A stretch of DNA of 64,000 bases from Marinobacter sp. ELB17 (GCF_000169375.1 NZ_AAXY01000001.1:124001-188000), one strand, 5' to 3'; numbered from the stretch's first letter, positions 8,634 through 17,139 are shown. Program-made: numbers and translations. The notes: generated by a model from the letters alone, not told the origin.

Positions 8634-8844
8634 GGTTATGTCCCGGTTGTGTGTGCAGAGCTCAGGGGCAGCTAATTAGTGGGGCTATTGTACGTGGCTG
8701 CCGGTTTGCTGTCAGTGCTCTGGTGCCGACGCGCGGGGCGCTTTTGCGGCGCCCTGGCCCTCGGCGTACAATAGCGCGATTAATAACTCGACTAATAACC
8801 GAACTCGTAAAGAGCCACTATCATTCGGTTAACAAAGAGACACT

Positions 8845-9465
8845 ATGGCCCGATCAAAAAGCAGTAACCGCTGGCTGGAAGAACACGTTAACGATCCCTT
8901 CGTGAAAAAAGCGCAAATGGATGGCTATCGCTCCCGTTCCAGCTACAAACTTCTTGAAATTAACGCCAAAGACAAGCTCATCCAACCCACCATGACGGTG
9001 ATGGACCTGGGTTCTGCGCCTGGCGGATGGTCCCAGGTGGCCACCGATCTGGTGGGGCATAAAGGCCGAGTAATAGCCTCGGACATTCTGCCCATGGACG
9101 CCGTTGCCGGTGTCGAATTTATTCAGGGCGATTTTACCGAGAACGCTGTTTTTGAGGAAATCATGGCGGTACTGCGCGATGCAAAAGTCGACGTGGTGAT
9201 TTCAGACATGGCGCCCAACATCAGCGGTGTGAACGCGGCGGATCAGGCCGCCTCTATGTATTTGATCGAGCTGGCGCTGGACATGGCGAGCCAGGTGCTA
9301 AAACCCAAAGGCAGTTTCGTCGCCAAGGTGTTCCACGGTGGAGGTTATGACGGCTACGTGAAAGCTGTGCGCGAACAGTTCGACAAGGTGGTGGTGCGCA
9401 AACCAGATTCTTCCCGTGCCCGCTCGCGGGAGGTCTATCTCGTGGGTAAGGGCTTTCGCGGCTGA
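8845..9465 (+). CDS. rlmE: 23S rRNA (uridine-2'-O) methyltransferase RlmE (FtsJ/RrmJ)
   Basis: This heat-shock rRNA methyltransferase modifies U2552 in the A loop of the 50S subunit and helps ribosome maturation. At 206 residues it fits E. coli RlmE (209). The SAM loop [13 protein letters not shown] lies at 54-66. The K-D-K-E catalytic set is K35, D121, K161 and E196, the E. coli numbers minus three. In many relatives the divergent neighbour is yhbY and ftsH follows; here the divergent gene is another RNA methyltransferase and no ftsH follows. A hairpin terminator lies 40 bases downstream. Confidence 0.96.
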   Translation: MARSKSSNRWLEEHVNDPFVKKAQMDGYRSRSSYKLLEINAKDKLIQPTMTVMDLGSAPGGWSQVATDLVGHKGRVIASDILPMDAVAGVEFIQGDFTENAVFEEIMAVLRDAKVDVVISDMAPNISGVNAADQAASMYLIELALDMASQVLKPKGSFVAKVFHGGGYDGYVKAVREQFDKVVVRKPDSSRARSREVYLVGKGFRG

Positions 9466-9500
9466 TCGCTTGTCTAAACGAGCCGTTACCAGCTATGTTC

Positions 9501-9547
9501 AAAAGGCCCTTTTACGCTGAGAGCAGCATGGCGTAACAGGGCTTTTT
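9501..9547 (+). terminator. Probable Rho-independent terminator of rlmE
   Basis: Nested inverted repeats GCCC/GGGC and TTACGC/GCGTAA span 9506-9542 and end in TTTTT (9543-9547). This makes a hairpin with T tail between rlmE and the ferritin-like gene, so the latter should have its own promoter, which I could not pick out. Confidence 0.6.
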
Positions 9548-9579
9548 GCTACTCACAACACAGCGATGAGGAACACACT

Positions 9580-9870
9580 ATGGCGAACGACAGCTACCAC
9601 GAACCGGTTGACGAATTGTCAGATGAAACGCGGGACATGCACCGGGCCGTCAGCTCGTTAATGGAAGAGTTTGAAGCCGTTGACTGGTACAACCAACGTG
9701 TAGATTCCTGCAAAGACGCGGAGCTCAAAGCCATTCTGGCGCACAACCGCGACGAAGAAAAAGAGCACGCTGCGATGGTGCTGGAATGGATTCGGCGCAA
9801 AGACCCGACCATGGACAAGTACCTGCGGGAATTTTTGTTCACCGACGGCTCCATAACTGAGCACGGATAA
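9580..9870 (+). CDS. encapsulated-ferritin-like protein (EncFtn family), no encapsulin nearby
   Basis: This is a 96-residue two-helix protein closely resembling the encapsulated ferritins, such as the one of Rhodospirillum rubrum. EncFtn monomers dimerise to build a four-helix ferroxidase site and form a decamer that oxidises Fe(II) inside an encapsulin shell. Helix 1 carries EEFEAVDWYNQR and helix 2 carries HNRDEEKEHAAM. The expected iron ligands (E30, Y37, E60, H63) and the entry-site residues (E29, E32, W36) are all kept. The protein ends TDGSITEHG, with no targeting peptide of the usual encapsulin cargo kind, and no shell gene lies in the window. A DUF302 gene follows 12 bases on. Confidence 0.87.
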   Translation: MANDSYHEPVDELSDETRDMHRAVSSLMEEFEAVDWYNQRVDSCKDAELKAILAHNRDEEKEHAAMVLEWIRRKDPTMDKYLREFLFTDGSITEHG

Positions 9871-9882
9871 ACGAGGATCTCT

Positions 9883-10341
9883 ATGAACGTCTTCAGAAAG
9901 ATTGTTTTGCCTTTTCTCTTCTTGATGAGTTCAGGCGTGGCTTTGGCCGCAGACGGCTTGATTGTGGTGAAAAGCAATCATAGCGTAGCGGCGACGGCCG
10001 ATAAACTTGAAGCGGTTTTGAGTAAGAACGGCATGAAAATCATGAACCGAATTAATCACGCTGCCGGGGCTGAATCGGCCAATATGGAATTACGGCCCAC
10101 CGAACTGGTGATTTTTGGCAACCCAAAAGTGGGCACGCCACTGATGCAATGCTCGCAAACCGTCGCTGTGGATTTGCCCCAGAAAGCGCTGATCTGGGAG
10201 GACGAGAATGGCCAGGTCTGGCTTGGCTATAACGATCCGCAATATCTGAAAACCCGCCATGCTATCGAAGGTTGTGATCCGGTGTTGGCGAAAGTGGGGG
10301 GCGCGCTGAAGAATTTTGCCCGAGCTGCCACTGCGGACTGA
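9883..10341 (+). CDS. DUF302 domain protein, exported
   Basis: This 152-residue protein has a cleavable signal peptide (about residues 1-23, ending ALAA-D) and a DUF302 domain. Family landmarks are VVKSNHSVAATADKL at the start, PTELVIFGNPKVGTPLMQ in the middle and VWLGYNDPQYL later. The fold is compact alpha/beta and the ligand is unknown. Two Cys (in MQCSQ and EGCDP) could pair in the periplasm. A GAGGA ribosome site and a 12-base gap from the ferritin-like gene make co-translation likely. Why an exported protein is paired with an iron-oxidising one is unclear. Confidence 0.85.
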   Translation: MNVFRKIVLPFLFLMSSGVALAADGLIVVKSNHSVAATADKLEAVLSKNGMKIMNRINHAAGAESANMELRPTELVIFGNPKVGTPLMQCSQTVAVDLPQKALIWEDENGQVWLGYNDPQYLKTRHAIEGCDPVLAKVGGALKNFARAATAD

Positions 10342-10400
10342 TAAAGCCCGGAGCAAAACACGGGAATGCTCATAATGGCTGATACCTGGCAGGGTTCCGG

Positions 10401-11789
10401 TTGCCTAATATACTTACCCTTGCCATTCAGAGACGCGCTCCCTTGCTGCTGATACGTTCTGCTCTTGCTTACCTTGCGTTGATTGCCGCCATTCTGGCAC
10501 TGCTTCCCAGCATGGCCGGTTTGGGCGCTGCAGCGGTCAGCCTGGCGGTTATTCTGGGCTGGCGGGATATGCGCCTGGTACCCAAGGTGGTTTTTCTAGT
10601 GGCGGGTTTTGCGTTGGCGTTTGCTCTGGGCCGCGATCCGGGCATGATTGCGGCAGCGGCGGAGAATATGAGCCGCCTGGCTGGTTTGGTGTTGGCGGTT
10701 ATGTTGCTATCGTCGGTGCTGGGCCGTACTTCAGATTTGCAAAAAATTTCGGCCAGCCTTTTTGGCGGGAGGCCACGGGTGCGTTACCTCAGCCTGGCCT
10801 TTGGTACCGCTATGGTGTCGATACCGCTCAATTTTGGTTCGGTAGCGGTGGTCGGAAGTGTGGTGGGTGAACGTATTCGCAGCAACGGCGATTCCCCGTC
10901 TACCCGCAACGCCACACGTGCCGTGCTCAGGGGCTTTGGTGTATCGCCTACTTTTTCGCCGCTGTCGATTTCTGTGGTGCTTACACTGACTTTGCTGCCG
11001 GGCCTTGGCAGCCTTCAATTACTGATGCTCACCATTCCTTTTTCCATAGTTTTGCTGTTTTCCGGGTTGATCTGGTGCGAACCTGAGCCAGAATCTGAAA
11101 TAGAACTCGTTAAGGTTGAGGTTTCTGGCGCCAGCGCCACTACCAGCAGTGGTGTGAGCGACGCCGGTCTGGCACCCTGGTTTCGATTCTGCGCCTTGAT
11201 TCTGGCAATTTGTGTCGGTGTTTTCTTGCTTAGCCATCAGTTTCAGCTCAGCTATGCCTACGCCGTTACGCTCAGTTGTATGGGCGCGGTCATAGGTGCC
11301 AGGCTTCTGGCATGGAGCCGCCGAACCAACCCGCCCCTGGTGAGTATGGCTAACGTCAGTAACGAGCTGGCGATTGTGGGCGGCTCGGCGTTTATTGGTG
11401 CTGTCATCAGCGCCGCAGTGCTGGGCCAGATTAGTGGTGATTTGAACGTGCCCGACTGGCTTTGGCCGGTGCTGGCCGCGGCCGTGCCATGGGTGTTTTT
11501 CATCGCCGGACTGGGCGGCGTAAACCCGATTGTTATCGGCACCCTGGCAGGCGGTATTCTGGGTGCCGTGTGGCCGGAAAACGTTCTGGTGGGTTTGGGC
11601 TTTGCCATGGTAACCGGTTGGGGAATTACCGCCTTTGGTACACCGTTTGCCGCTAACGCGCTGATTATGGAACGCTTAACCGGTTACAAGGCGGTAGACG
11701 CATCATTGCGCTGGAGCTTCAGCCTGGCGCTGTCGGGATTAACCGTCGCCAGTGCGCTGGCGGCCGGCCTGACGCTCGTTCTGGCGTAG
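10401..11789 (+). CDS. unrecognised polytopic membrane protein, transporter-like
   Basis: This 462-residue protein is strongly hydrophobic, with about 12 segments and a hydrophilic loop near residues 225-255 (PEPESEIELVKVEVSG). Its two halves look similarly built, each with a conserved-looking re-entrant stretch: SIPLNFGSVAVVGSVVG near 138 and AGLGGVNPIVIGTLAGG near 368. That layout recalls the ion-transporter superfamily (GntP, CitM, DASS and TRAP-like permeases), but I cannot name the family. The TTG at 10401 is the only start giving the full first segment. It lies 59 bases behind the DUF302 gene on the same strand, so it may belong to that operon. No substrate is proposed. Confidence 0.75.
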   Translation: MPNILTLAIQRRAPLLLIRSALAYLALIAAILALLPSMAGLGAAAVSLAVILGWRDMRLVPKVVFLVAGFALAFALGRDPGMIAAAAENMSRLAGLVLAVMLLSSVLGRTSDLQKISASLFGGRPRVRYLSLAFGTAMVSIPLNFGSVAVVGSVVGERIRSNGDSPSTRNATRAVLRGFGVSPTFSPLSISVVLTLTLLPGLGSLQLLMLTIPFSIVLLFSGLIWCEPEPESEIELVKVEVSGASATTSSGVSDAGLAPWFRFCALILAICVGVFLLSHQFQLSYAYAVTLSCMGAVIGARLLAWSRRTNPPLVSMANVSNELAIVGGSAFIGAVISAAVLGQISGDLNVPDWLWPVLAAAVPWVFFIAGLGGVNPIVIGTLAGGILGAVWPENVLVGLGFAMVTGWGITAFGTPFAANALIMERLTGYKAVDASLRWSFSLALSGLTVASALAAGLTLVLA

Positions 11790-12103
11790 CTTGCCTGCCA
11801 GTTAAGGCCTCGTTTCATTTTGTGCGATCTTGTGGCAAGCGCCCTGCGTCCCGGCTTTATGGCAATCACCTATGGCGTATGCCAAAGCCCTCTGTTAATG
11901 TCTGCGCCATCCTGCCTCTAGGGATTCCGCAGTTTTAGGCGTAAAGCCCACATGCGAACCATCCATACGACCTGTCAGAGGACGTCACCCCGTTAACGGC
12001 GTGTGACCGTAGTCGTCTTTTACGCCATGAATCTTCATGGCATCTGCCCGCATTCGCCAACAACGGTGTTCGTGGAGGCAGAACAATCAAGAGTTAATCT
12101 ATT
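11790..12103 (+). promoter_or_regulatory. Long, structured leader region ahead of rhlE
   Basis: These 314 bases hold no gene. Several inverted repeats cluster in the second half: GGCGTAAA (11938-11945) with TTTACGCC (12019-12026); GTCAC (11984-11988) with GTGAC (12003-12007) enclosing the palindrome CCGTTAACGG (11990-11999); and CCATGAA/TTCATGG (12025-12040) with a two-base loop. They could fold as nested hairpins in a 5' leader of about 150 bases. Long leaders are common on cold-induced RNA helicase genes. No convincing promoter was located. Confidence 0.45.
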
Positions 12104-13438
12104 ATGAGTTTTTCTTCACTCGGTTTGTCTGAGCCGCTAGTCCGTGCCACTTTGGATCAGGGTTATGAAACCCCGTCACCCATTCAGTTAAAAGCCATTC
12201 CAGCGGTATTGGCCGGTAAAGACGTGATGGCCGCTGCGCAAACCGGCACCGGTAAAACCGCCGGTTTTGTCCTGCCGATACTGCAGATGCTGGAGCAGAA
12301 CCCGCGTACCGGCAAAGGCCCGCGCGTGCTGATTCTGACGCCTACCCGTGAACTTGCCGCCCAGGTGCACGACAGCGTGAACCTTTACAGCCGCTACGTG
12401 CCTACCCGCGCGGCTGTCGTATTTGGCGGTGTGAAAATCAACCCGCAGATGATGAAGCTGCGCAAAGGGCTGGACGTATTGGTGGCAACACCTGGCCGCC
12501 TGATGGACTTGTATCAGCAGAACGCCGTGCGTTTTAACGAAGTAGAGTTTCTGGTGCTGGACGAAGCCGACCGCATGCTGGATATGGGCTTTATTCGCGA
12601 TATCCGCAAAATTCTGGCTATGCTGCCTGCGAAGCGCCAGAGCCTGCTGTTTTCTGCAACGTTCTCCAACGAAATTCGCACCCTGGCCAAGGGCCTGCTG
12701 AACGACCCGGTGCAGATTGATGTTGCAGTGCGCAATACCACCGCCGAAAGCGTTATTCAATCCGTGTATCCGGTGGATCAGAGCCAGAAAACGGCGCTGT
12801 TGAGTAAACTGGTGCGCGACAACAGCTGGGAACAAGTGTTGGTATTTACCCGCACCAAGCACGGTGCCAACCGCCTGACCGAGAAGCTGGGCAAAGACGG
12901 TATTACCGCGGCTGCGATTCACGGCAATAAGTCCCAAGGCGCCCGTACCCGTGCTTTGGCTGAGTTCAAGCAAGGTGATATCCGTGTGCTGGTAGCGACC
13001 GACATCGCCGCTCGCGGTCTGGATATTAAGCAGCTGCCCCAAGTGGTTAATTTTGAACTGCCTAACGTGCCGGAAGACTACGTTCACCGCATTGGCCGCA
13101 CCGGTCGCGCGGGTGAAAGTGGCCACGCGCTGTCTTTGGTGAGTGCTGACGAACTCAGCATGTTGGTAGGTATCGAAAAGCTGATCAAAAAACAGCTGCC
13201 GCGTAAGGAAGTGGAAGGCTTTGAACCCAAAAACAACGTGGCGCTGAAGCCAAAAGCCAAGGCCGATCCGAGCAAAGCTCGTAACCGCAGCGGTGGAAAT
13301 GGCGGCGGTAATGGCCGGCCAAGTGATAAGCCCCGCAGCTTTGGCGATAAGCCAGGCGGACGCAGCGCAGGCCGCAGCCAGAATGGCAATGGCGGCCAAC
13401 GTGGACGTTCAGGCCAGCGCCAAAACCAGGGCGCCTGA
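12104..13438 (+). CDS. rhlE: DEAD-box ATP-dependent RNA helicase RhlE
   Basis: This RNA-dependent ATPase unwinds short RNA duplexes in ribosome assembly and RNA decay. All helicase motifs are in order: Q motif (ETPSPIQ), I (AQTGTGKT, near 45), Ia (PTRELAAQ), Ib (TPGRLMD), II (DEAD), III (SAT), V (ARGLDI) and VI ([10 protein letters not shown], near 330). The C-terminal 80 residues are a Gly/Arg/Asn-rich low-complexity tail that binds RNA. RhlE is preferred over SrmB or DeaD because of the very short N-terminus ([15 protein letters not shown]) and 444-residue length. A strong terminator follows, and a structured leader precedes it. Confidence 0.93.
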   Translation: MSFSSLGLSEPLVRATLDQGYETPSPIQLKAIPAVLAGKDVMAAAQTGTGKTAGFVLPILQMLEQNPRTGKGPRVLILTPTRELAAQVHDSVNLYSRYVPTRAAVVFGGVKINPQMMKLRKGLDVLVATPGRLMDLYQQNAVRFNEVEFLVLDEADRMLDMGFIRDIRKILAMLPAKRQSLLFSATFSNEIRTLAKGLLNDPVQIDVAVRNTTAESVIQSVYPVDQSQKTALLSKLVRDNSWEQVLVFTRTKHGANRLTEKLGKDGITAAAIHGNKSQGARTRALAEFKQGDIRVLVATDIAARGLDIKQLPQVVNFELPNVPEDYVHRIGRTGRAGESGHALSLVSADELSMLVGIEKLIKKQLPRKEVEGFEPKNNVALKPKAKADPSKARNRSGGNGGGNGRPSDKPRSFGDKPGGRSAGRSQNGNGGQRGRSGQRQNQGA

Positions 13439-13465
13439 AGCCATACGGGCTTAAGGTAGCAGGTT

Positions 13466-13498
13466 AAAAAATGCGGAGCTTCGGCTCCGCATTTTTTT
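13466..13498 (+). terminator. Rho-independent terminator of rhlE
   Basis: The stem ATGCGGAGC/GCTCCGCAT (13471-13492) with a TTCG tetraloop is followed by a T run and preceded by an A run. It is a strong terminator, with symmetric A/T flanks that may let it work on both strands. Confidence 0.92.
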
Positions 13499-13512
13499 GT
13501 TCAGAATCTGAA

Positions 13513-13550
13513 AATAAAAACGGGGCCGTGTAGAAACAGGGCCCCGTAAA
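13513..13550 (-). terminator. Rho-independent terminator of ompW
   Basis: ACGGGGCC (13520-13527) pairs with GGCCCCGT (13540-13547). On the minus strand the stem is followed by TTTTTATTTTC, 50 bases past the ompW stop. Confidence 0.82.
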
Positions 13551-13597
13551 AGGTAGTGCCTTCAGAGTCTGCTGCTCAGCAGGTTATTCGTAAGGGA

Positions 13598-14326
13598 TCA
13601 GAACTTGTAGGTGAAACCTACCATGTAGACCATCGGGTCGATTTCGACTTCAAATTTGTCGGTAGCCGCAACAAAATTTCCGGCAGTATCATACACCGAC
13701 ACTTTTGCGTCAGTATTAATATCGGCCCACCAAATAGCAGCGTTCAAACCAAAGTTCTCGCTCAGCATGTAGTCCATGCCGACTTCTACTGCTACGCCAA
13801 CGCTGTCGTCTAGATCAAGCTTGGTCGAGCCTACGTTCGTGGAAGTAAGCGCACCATCTATTACATTAGTCAGTGTGCTCGATGTCTTTTCTTCGAAAAA
13901 AGTGGTGTAGTTTACGCCCAAGCCCACGAACGGCTGGAAAGCTGAGGAGCTATGCATTGGATAGTATTGCAATGTCAGCGTTGGTGGCAGGTGTTTGGTT
14001 TCGCCTAGTTTGGCATCGGCAGATATATCGCCGGCACCCGTAATATTGTGTTTGAAGGGCGTTGCGCCGAGTAAGCCAATACCGATGTTGCTGGTGACCA
14101 TATAAGTTCCACGTATGCCCAGCTGGGTATTAGCGTCAACATCAACACGTGAGTTAGCTGTCGGGAAAGCTGCGCCACCAACCTTGATTTGCTCACTGGA
14201 CGCATCAGGCGCAACATGAGCAGCACCCGCACGCAGAATAAAATCACCCGCTTCAAAAGCCTGAGCAGCCGGTGCAACCGCCATTACGGCCGCAGCCAAA
14301 ACACCAATTTTGAAAGTATGGGGCAT
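13598..14326 (-). CDS. ompW: OmpW-family outer membrane protein
   Basis: This is an eight-stranded beta-barrel of 242 residues in the outer membrane. A signal peptide (about 1-23, ending AQA-F) leads to the OmpW start AGDFILRAGAAHVAPD. Further family marks are the LPPTLTLQYYPM segment near 120, the FQPFVGLGVNYTTFF strand near 133, and a last strand ending VYMVGFTYKF with the terminal Phe read by the BAM machine. OmpW proteins form a narrow hydrophobic channel and respond to oxygen and stress; some relatives (AlkL) take up alkanes. The upstream region carries two ANR/FNR-like boxes. Confidence 0.93.
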   Translation of the reverse strand: MPHTFKIGVLAAAVMAVAPAAQAFEAGDFILRAGAAHVAPDASSEQIKVGGAAFPTANSRVDVDANTQLGIRGTYMVTSNIGIGLLGATPFKHNITGAGDISADAKLGETKHLPPTLTLQYYPMHSSSAFQPFVGLGVNYTTFFEEKTSSTLTNVIDGALTSTNVGSTKLDLDDSVGVAVEVGMDYMLSENFGLNAAIWWADINTDAKVSVYDTAGNFVAATDKFEVEIDPMVYMVGFTYKF

Positions 14327-14361
14327 GGTAAATCTCCAAGGTTCGATTCGTATTGGCTGTA

Positions 14362-14452
14362 AGAGTAATGGTTGTTACAAAGGCAATCTTGATTTAGCGC
14401 AATTATTAAAAAAAGAGTAGCGCTATTTCAGAGCACCTTTGATTCAGCTCAA
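14362..14452 (-). promoter_or_regulatory. ompW promoter with tandem ANR/FNR-type boxes
   Basis: Two 14-base dyads resemble the FNR/ANR consensus TTGAT-N4-ATCAA. Site 1 (14389-14402) matches 8 of 10 positions and site 2 (14439-14452) matches 9 of 10; their centres are 50 bases apart. On the minus strand a -10-like TACTCT (14362-14367) lies 21 bases past site 1, which puts site 1 near -41, the class II activation position. E. coli ompW is known to be FNR-activated. Confidence 0.55.
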
Positions 14453-14476
14453 GTAATGAATGTATTGCGGGGTGTT

Positions 14477-14926
14477 TTAACGCCGTGGCCAGTAACGCTG
14501 CATTTCCATAGACAGGAAAGACGCACTCCAGCCCACCAGTACCAACCCGGTCAGGCCTTCAATGCCGGTCAGAAAACGCAGGTTGCCTATAGGCTCAATA
14601 TCGCCGTAGCCTACGGTGGTAAATGTGCTGAACGAAAAGTACACGCAGTCCAGAAGGGTGCCGTTAAAGTTACCAACCAGCAGCCCCCAGCTCAGGGTAT
14701 GGTGCATAGCAAAGTACGCTATGGCGAAAATCCATACTTCCAGAGCATGAGCGGCCAGAACCCCCAGCACGGTCACAATCAGGCGGAAATGGTGATGATT
14801 ACCCCTTTTCCCCAGTACGCTGCTCAACCGCACCAGCACTTTGTGATGAATCAGCACCACGGTCGCAACCAGCGCACTGAAGGCGACAGTGGCGATAAGC
14901 AGGCTTCCGGGTTCTTCTACAGGCAA
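14477..14926 (-). CDS. two-segment potassium channel (ion channel family)
   Basis: This is a 149-residue inner-membrane protein. The K+ selectivity filter reads TTVGYGD at 103-109, preceded by the pore helix VYFSFSTF and followed by a last membrane segment (LTGLVLVGWSASFLSMEM). Two further hydrophobic stretches precede the pore, near residues 8-28 and 48-75. There is no RCK/TrkA-N regulatory domain, so it is a bare channel of the Ion_trans_2 type. It likely works as a tetramer in passive K+ flux or membrane-potential setting. It lies upstream of ompW on the same strand with 150 bases between. Divergent from it is a small lipoprotein gene. Confidence 0.88.
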   Translation of the reverse strand: MPVEEPGSLLIATVAFSALVATVVLIHHKVLVRLSSVLGKRGNHHHFRLIVTVLGVLAAHALEVWIFAIAYFAMHHTLSWGLLVGNFNGTLLDCVYFSFSTFTTVGYGDIEPIGNLRFLTGIEGLTGLVLVGWSASFLSMEMQRYWPRR

Positions 14927-15093
14927 AGGTGAATCTCTCCATGCTGGATGACAGGCCCGCAGAGCGGGTGAGCCTACCCCAGCTTATAATGGGTTCTTGC
15001 AGGTATTATGGTTGGGTTTGTTTTTTCCGTCACCCGATTGGCGCTATGATACAGGTCGAAAAATGCAGAGCAGTTTCCACAGGAGTGAAGGCG

Positions 15094-15402
15094 ATGTTTG
15101 TGAAAAAAATCTCAGCAGCCGTGTTGATGGCCGCTACCCTGACGTTTGCAGGTTGTGCATCTGTGGGCCAGGATTTTGCCACCCACAATGTTGACCAGAT
15201 TACAGTCAATGAAACCACTCGCTCAGAAGTGCAGGCGTTGTTTGGTGAGCCTTGGCGTACCGGTATGAAAGACGGTAAGCGCACCTGGACTTACGGCAAG
15301 TATCGCTGGTCTGCGTTTGGTGACGACAAAACCGAAGACCTGATTATCACGTTCGATGGTAACGGAGTGGTGCAGTCTTATAATTACAACGCCACGCAGT
15401 AA
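15094..15402 (+). CDS. small outer-membrane lipoprotein, SmpA/BamE-like fold
   Basis: This is a 102-residue lipoprotein. The signal peptide ends in the lipobox TFAGC, so C20 should carry the lipid. The rest is a SmpA/OmlA domain: TTRSEVQALFGEPWRTG matches the helix-loop of BamE, and the strands TWTYGKYRWS and DLIITFDGNGVVQSY follow. It is too divergent to call it BamE itself. I chose ATG 15094 because AGGAG sits seven bases ahead and the signal peptide begins there; the open frame extends upstream to 14929 but that part has no signal character. A terminator follows directly. Confidence 0.88.
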   Translation: MFVKKISAAVLMAATLTFAGCASVGQDFATHNVDQITVNETTRSEVQALFGEPWRTGMKDGKRTWTYGKYRWSAFGDDKTEDLIITFDGNGVVQSYNYNATQ

Positions 15403-15418
15403 ATCGCGAAGCGTGAAT

Positions 15419-15453
15419 AAAAAAACGGGCTGCACTTGCAGCCCGTTTTTTTT
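15419..15453 (+). terminator. Rho-independent terminator of the lipoprotein gene
   Basis: ACGGGCTGC/GCAGCCCGT (15425-15446) forms a perfect nine-pair stem with an ACTT loop, followed by eight T and preceded by an A run. Confidence 0.93.
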
Positions 15454-15534
15454 AGTCGATTTTACATTGCTAAGCCCTCTTTAATAGCGCTGAGTAGGTC
15501 CACTTCCTTACGGTAAATCCGGGATGAGGGGACT

Positions 15535-16218
15535 ATGCTTGGCGCCCAAAATCTCCTTCTGTGGAATTCTTCGGTAATGATTGAATTGTTTTTCTCGACC
15601 TACATCAGTAGCTCTATCCGCTTTTTGTTTCTGTTAGCGCCGTTTTTTGTGGTGACCATGTTTCTGGCGCTAACCCGCGGGCTGCCGGCTGACGAGAAAA
15701 CCGCGATTATTCGTCGTGCCTGCATATCGGCGCTGGTGTTGGGTGTGATTCTGTTTTTTGCCGGTCCGCTGTTATTTGGTGCCATTGGTATCACCCTGAA
15801 TTCGTTCCGCATTGGTGCAGGTACACTGCTGTTTTTGACGGCCATCAGTCTGGTTAACAATGGAACTCGCAGCCACGCCACGGGTTTACCGGATGACAAT
15901 CGCGACGATATTGCGGTGGTGCCCCTGGCGATTCCGGTCATGATTGGCCCGGCGACTATTGGTGCGATTCTGGTTTACGGTGCGGAGCTGAAGGAGGTTG
16001 CGGCGGTGGCCGGGGGCCTGTTGGGGTTGGTGTCGAGTTTGCTGATTCTGGCGGTGTTGTTGCGGTTGTCGGGTTATCTGGAAAAGGCGATGGGTAAGAA
16101 TGGCCTGAATATTATGTCGAAGATCAGCGGGTTGATTTTGTCGGCTATGGCGGCTGAGATCGTGTTGACCGGGGTGTCCGGGTTTATTGCGGCTTCTGGG
16201 TTGGTGGCTGGAAAATAG
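15535..16218 (+). CDS. MarC-family integral membrane protein
   Basis: This is a membrane protein of 227 residues with six hydrophobic segments. The MarC/UPF0056 family features are clear: LFLLAPFFVVTMFLALTRGLP near the start, the DIAVVPLAIPVMIGPATIGA re-entrant motif near 125-145, and MSKISGLILSAMAAEIVLTG near the end. The family was once linked to multiple antibiotic resistance, a role later withdrawn; no substrate is known. ATG 15535 has a GAGGGG site very close by. A second ATG at 15577 would remove 14 residues and gives the more usual family N-terminus, so the start is not certain. Confidence 0.9.
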   Translation: MLGAQNLLLWNSSVMIELFFSTYISSSIRFLFLLAPFFVVTMFLALTRGLPADEKTAIIRRACISALVLGVILFFAGPLLFGAIGITLNSFRIGAGTLLFLTAISLVNNGTRSHATGLPDDNRDDIAVVPLAIPVMIGPATIGAILVYGAELKEVAAVAGGLLGLVSSLLILAVLLRLSGYLEKAMGKNGLNIMSKISGLILSAMAAEIVLTGVSGFIAASGLVAGK

Positions 16219-16239
16219 TCACACTGCCGCTTGTGGCAT

Positions 16240-17139
16240 CTATTTTTTTGAATTCCGCAGCGCGGGGTTGAAGCCTCTTGCCGGGTATTTTCTTCTTTGG
16301 GTCAGGCCGATCAGGATCAGCGGTATCACGATCATCAGGCTGCCGGCCAGGAACCATAAGTCGGGGACTTCGTTGAACCATATCCAGCCGATGGCCACCG
16401 CCCAGATCAGGCCGGTGTATTCGGCGCTGGTGACTTGGTTGGCGTCTACCTGGCGGTAAGCCAGCAGTACGGTGATGTTGTAACCCAGTATGAACAGGGA
16501 GGAGCCGGCGGCGATGATGACCAGGTCGGTGCTCCAGCGTGAGCCTTGCTGCCAGTCCCAAATGGCCAGTGCGCCGGCGGCCGGGATAATCAGCAGGTAG
16601 TTCAGGACCAGTTTGTGCACGGTGCTCTGTTGCTTTGGCAGTTTACGCACCAGTACGGCGTTGATGGCCAGTGAAAACGCCGAGCCCAGGGCCGCAAACG
16701 CCGCCCAAGTGAAGTCTATGGGTCTTAATATCAGGATAATGCCGGCAAAGCCGCTGAATACGGCAATCACGCTTAGGGGTGTCAGGCGCTCGCGGAAGAT
16801 AACGACTGAGAACAGCATCACCAGTATGGGCGCGGCGTAGAATACGGCGTTGGCGGTGGCCAGGGGCAGGTTGGCCAGGGCGATGATCATGCACAGCATG
16901 CCAATCAGGTGAACATGGGCGCGGATGGCGTGAATGCCGGTGCCAGCAAAAAACTGGCGGCGGTCTATTTTTTTGGCCAGCGGTAACAGCAGCAGCAGAG
17001 TTAGCACGCAGCGCAGGAAGGCGAACTGGAAGATGGGCGCGCCGGGATCCAGCAGTTTTATCAGAACATCGGAAATTAACGCCATGGCGTTACCGATCAC
17101 CAGCAGAAAGATGGCGCTGCCAACGGTTTTGCCGGACAT
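16240..17139 (-). CDS. EamA/DMT-family transporter
   Basis: This is a 299-residue inner-membrane protein with ten predicted segments in two EamA repeats (residues 8-140 and 150-285), the standard drug/metabolite transporter build. Typical marks are FAFLRCVLTLLLLLPLA in repeat 1, a PLATANAVFYAAPILVML loop, and TSAEYTGLIWAVAIGW in repeat 2. The substrate is unknown; relatives export amino acids, nucleosides or S-adenosylmethionine. It is convergent with marC (21 bases apart). Three copies of a 19-base repeat lie 75 to 132 bases upstream of its start and may be its operator. Confidence 0.9.
   Translation of the reverse strand: MSGKTVGSAIFLLVIGNAMALISDVLIKLLDPGAPIFQFAFLRCVLTLLLLLPLAKKIDRRQFFAGTGIHAIRAHVHLIGMLCMIIALANLPLATANAVFYAAPILVMLFSVVIFRERLTPLSVIAVFSGFAGIILILRPIDFTWAAFAALGSAFSLAINAVLVRKLPKQQSTVHKLVLNYLLIIPAAGALAIWDWQQGSRWSTDLVIIAAGSSLFILGYNITVLLAYRQVDANQVTSAEYTGLIWAVAIGWIWFNEVPDLWFLAGSLMIVIPLILIGLTQRRKYPARGFNPALRNSKK

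Noticed and set aside
12188..13399. 403-codon open frame antisense to rhlE
   Set aside because: It mirrors the codon pattern of rhlE in another frame, has no ribosome site or family features, and the rhlE motifs are complete across the same bases.
14929..15093. Upstream extension of the BamE-like lipoprotein
   Set aside because: A lipoprotein signal peptide and ribosome site begin at 15094; the upstream codons would bury the signal.
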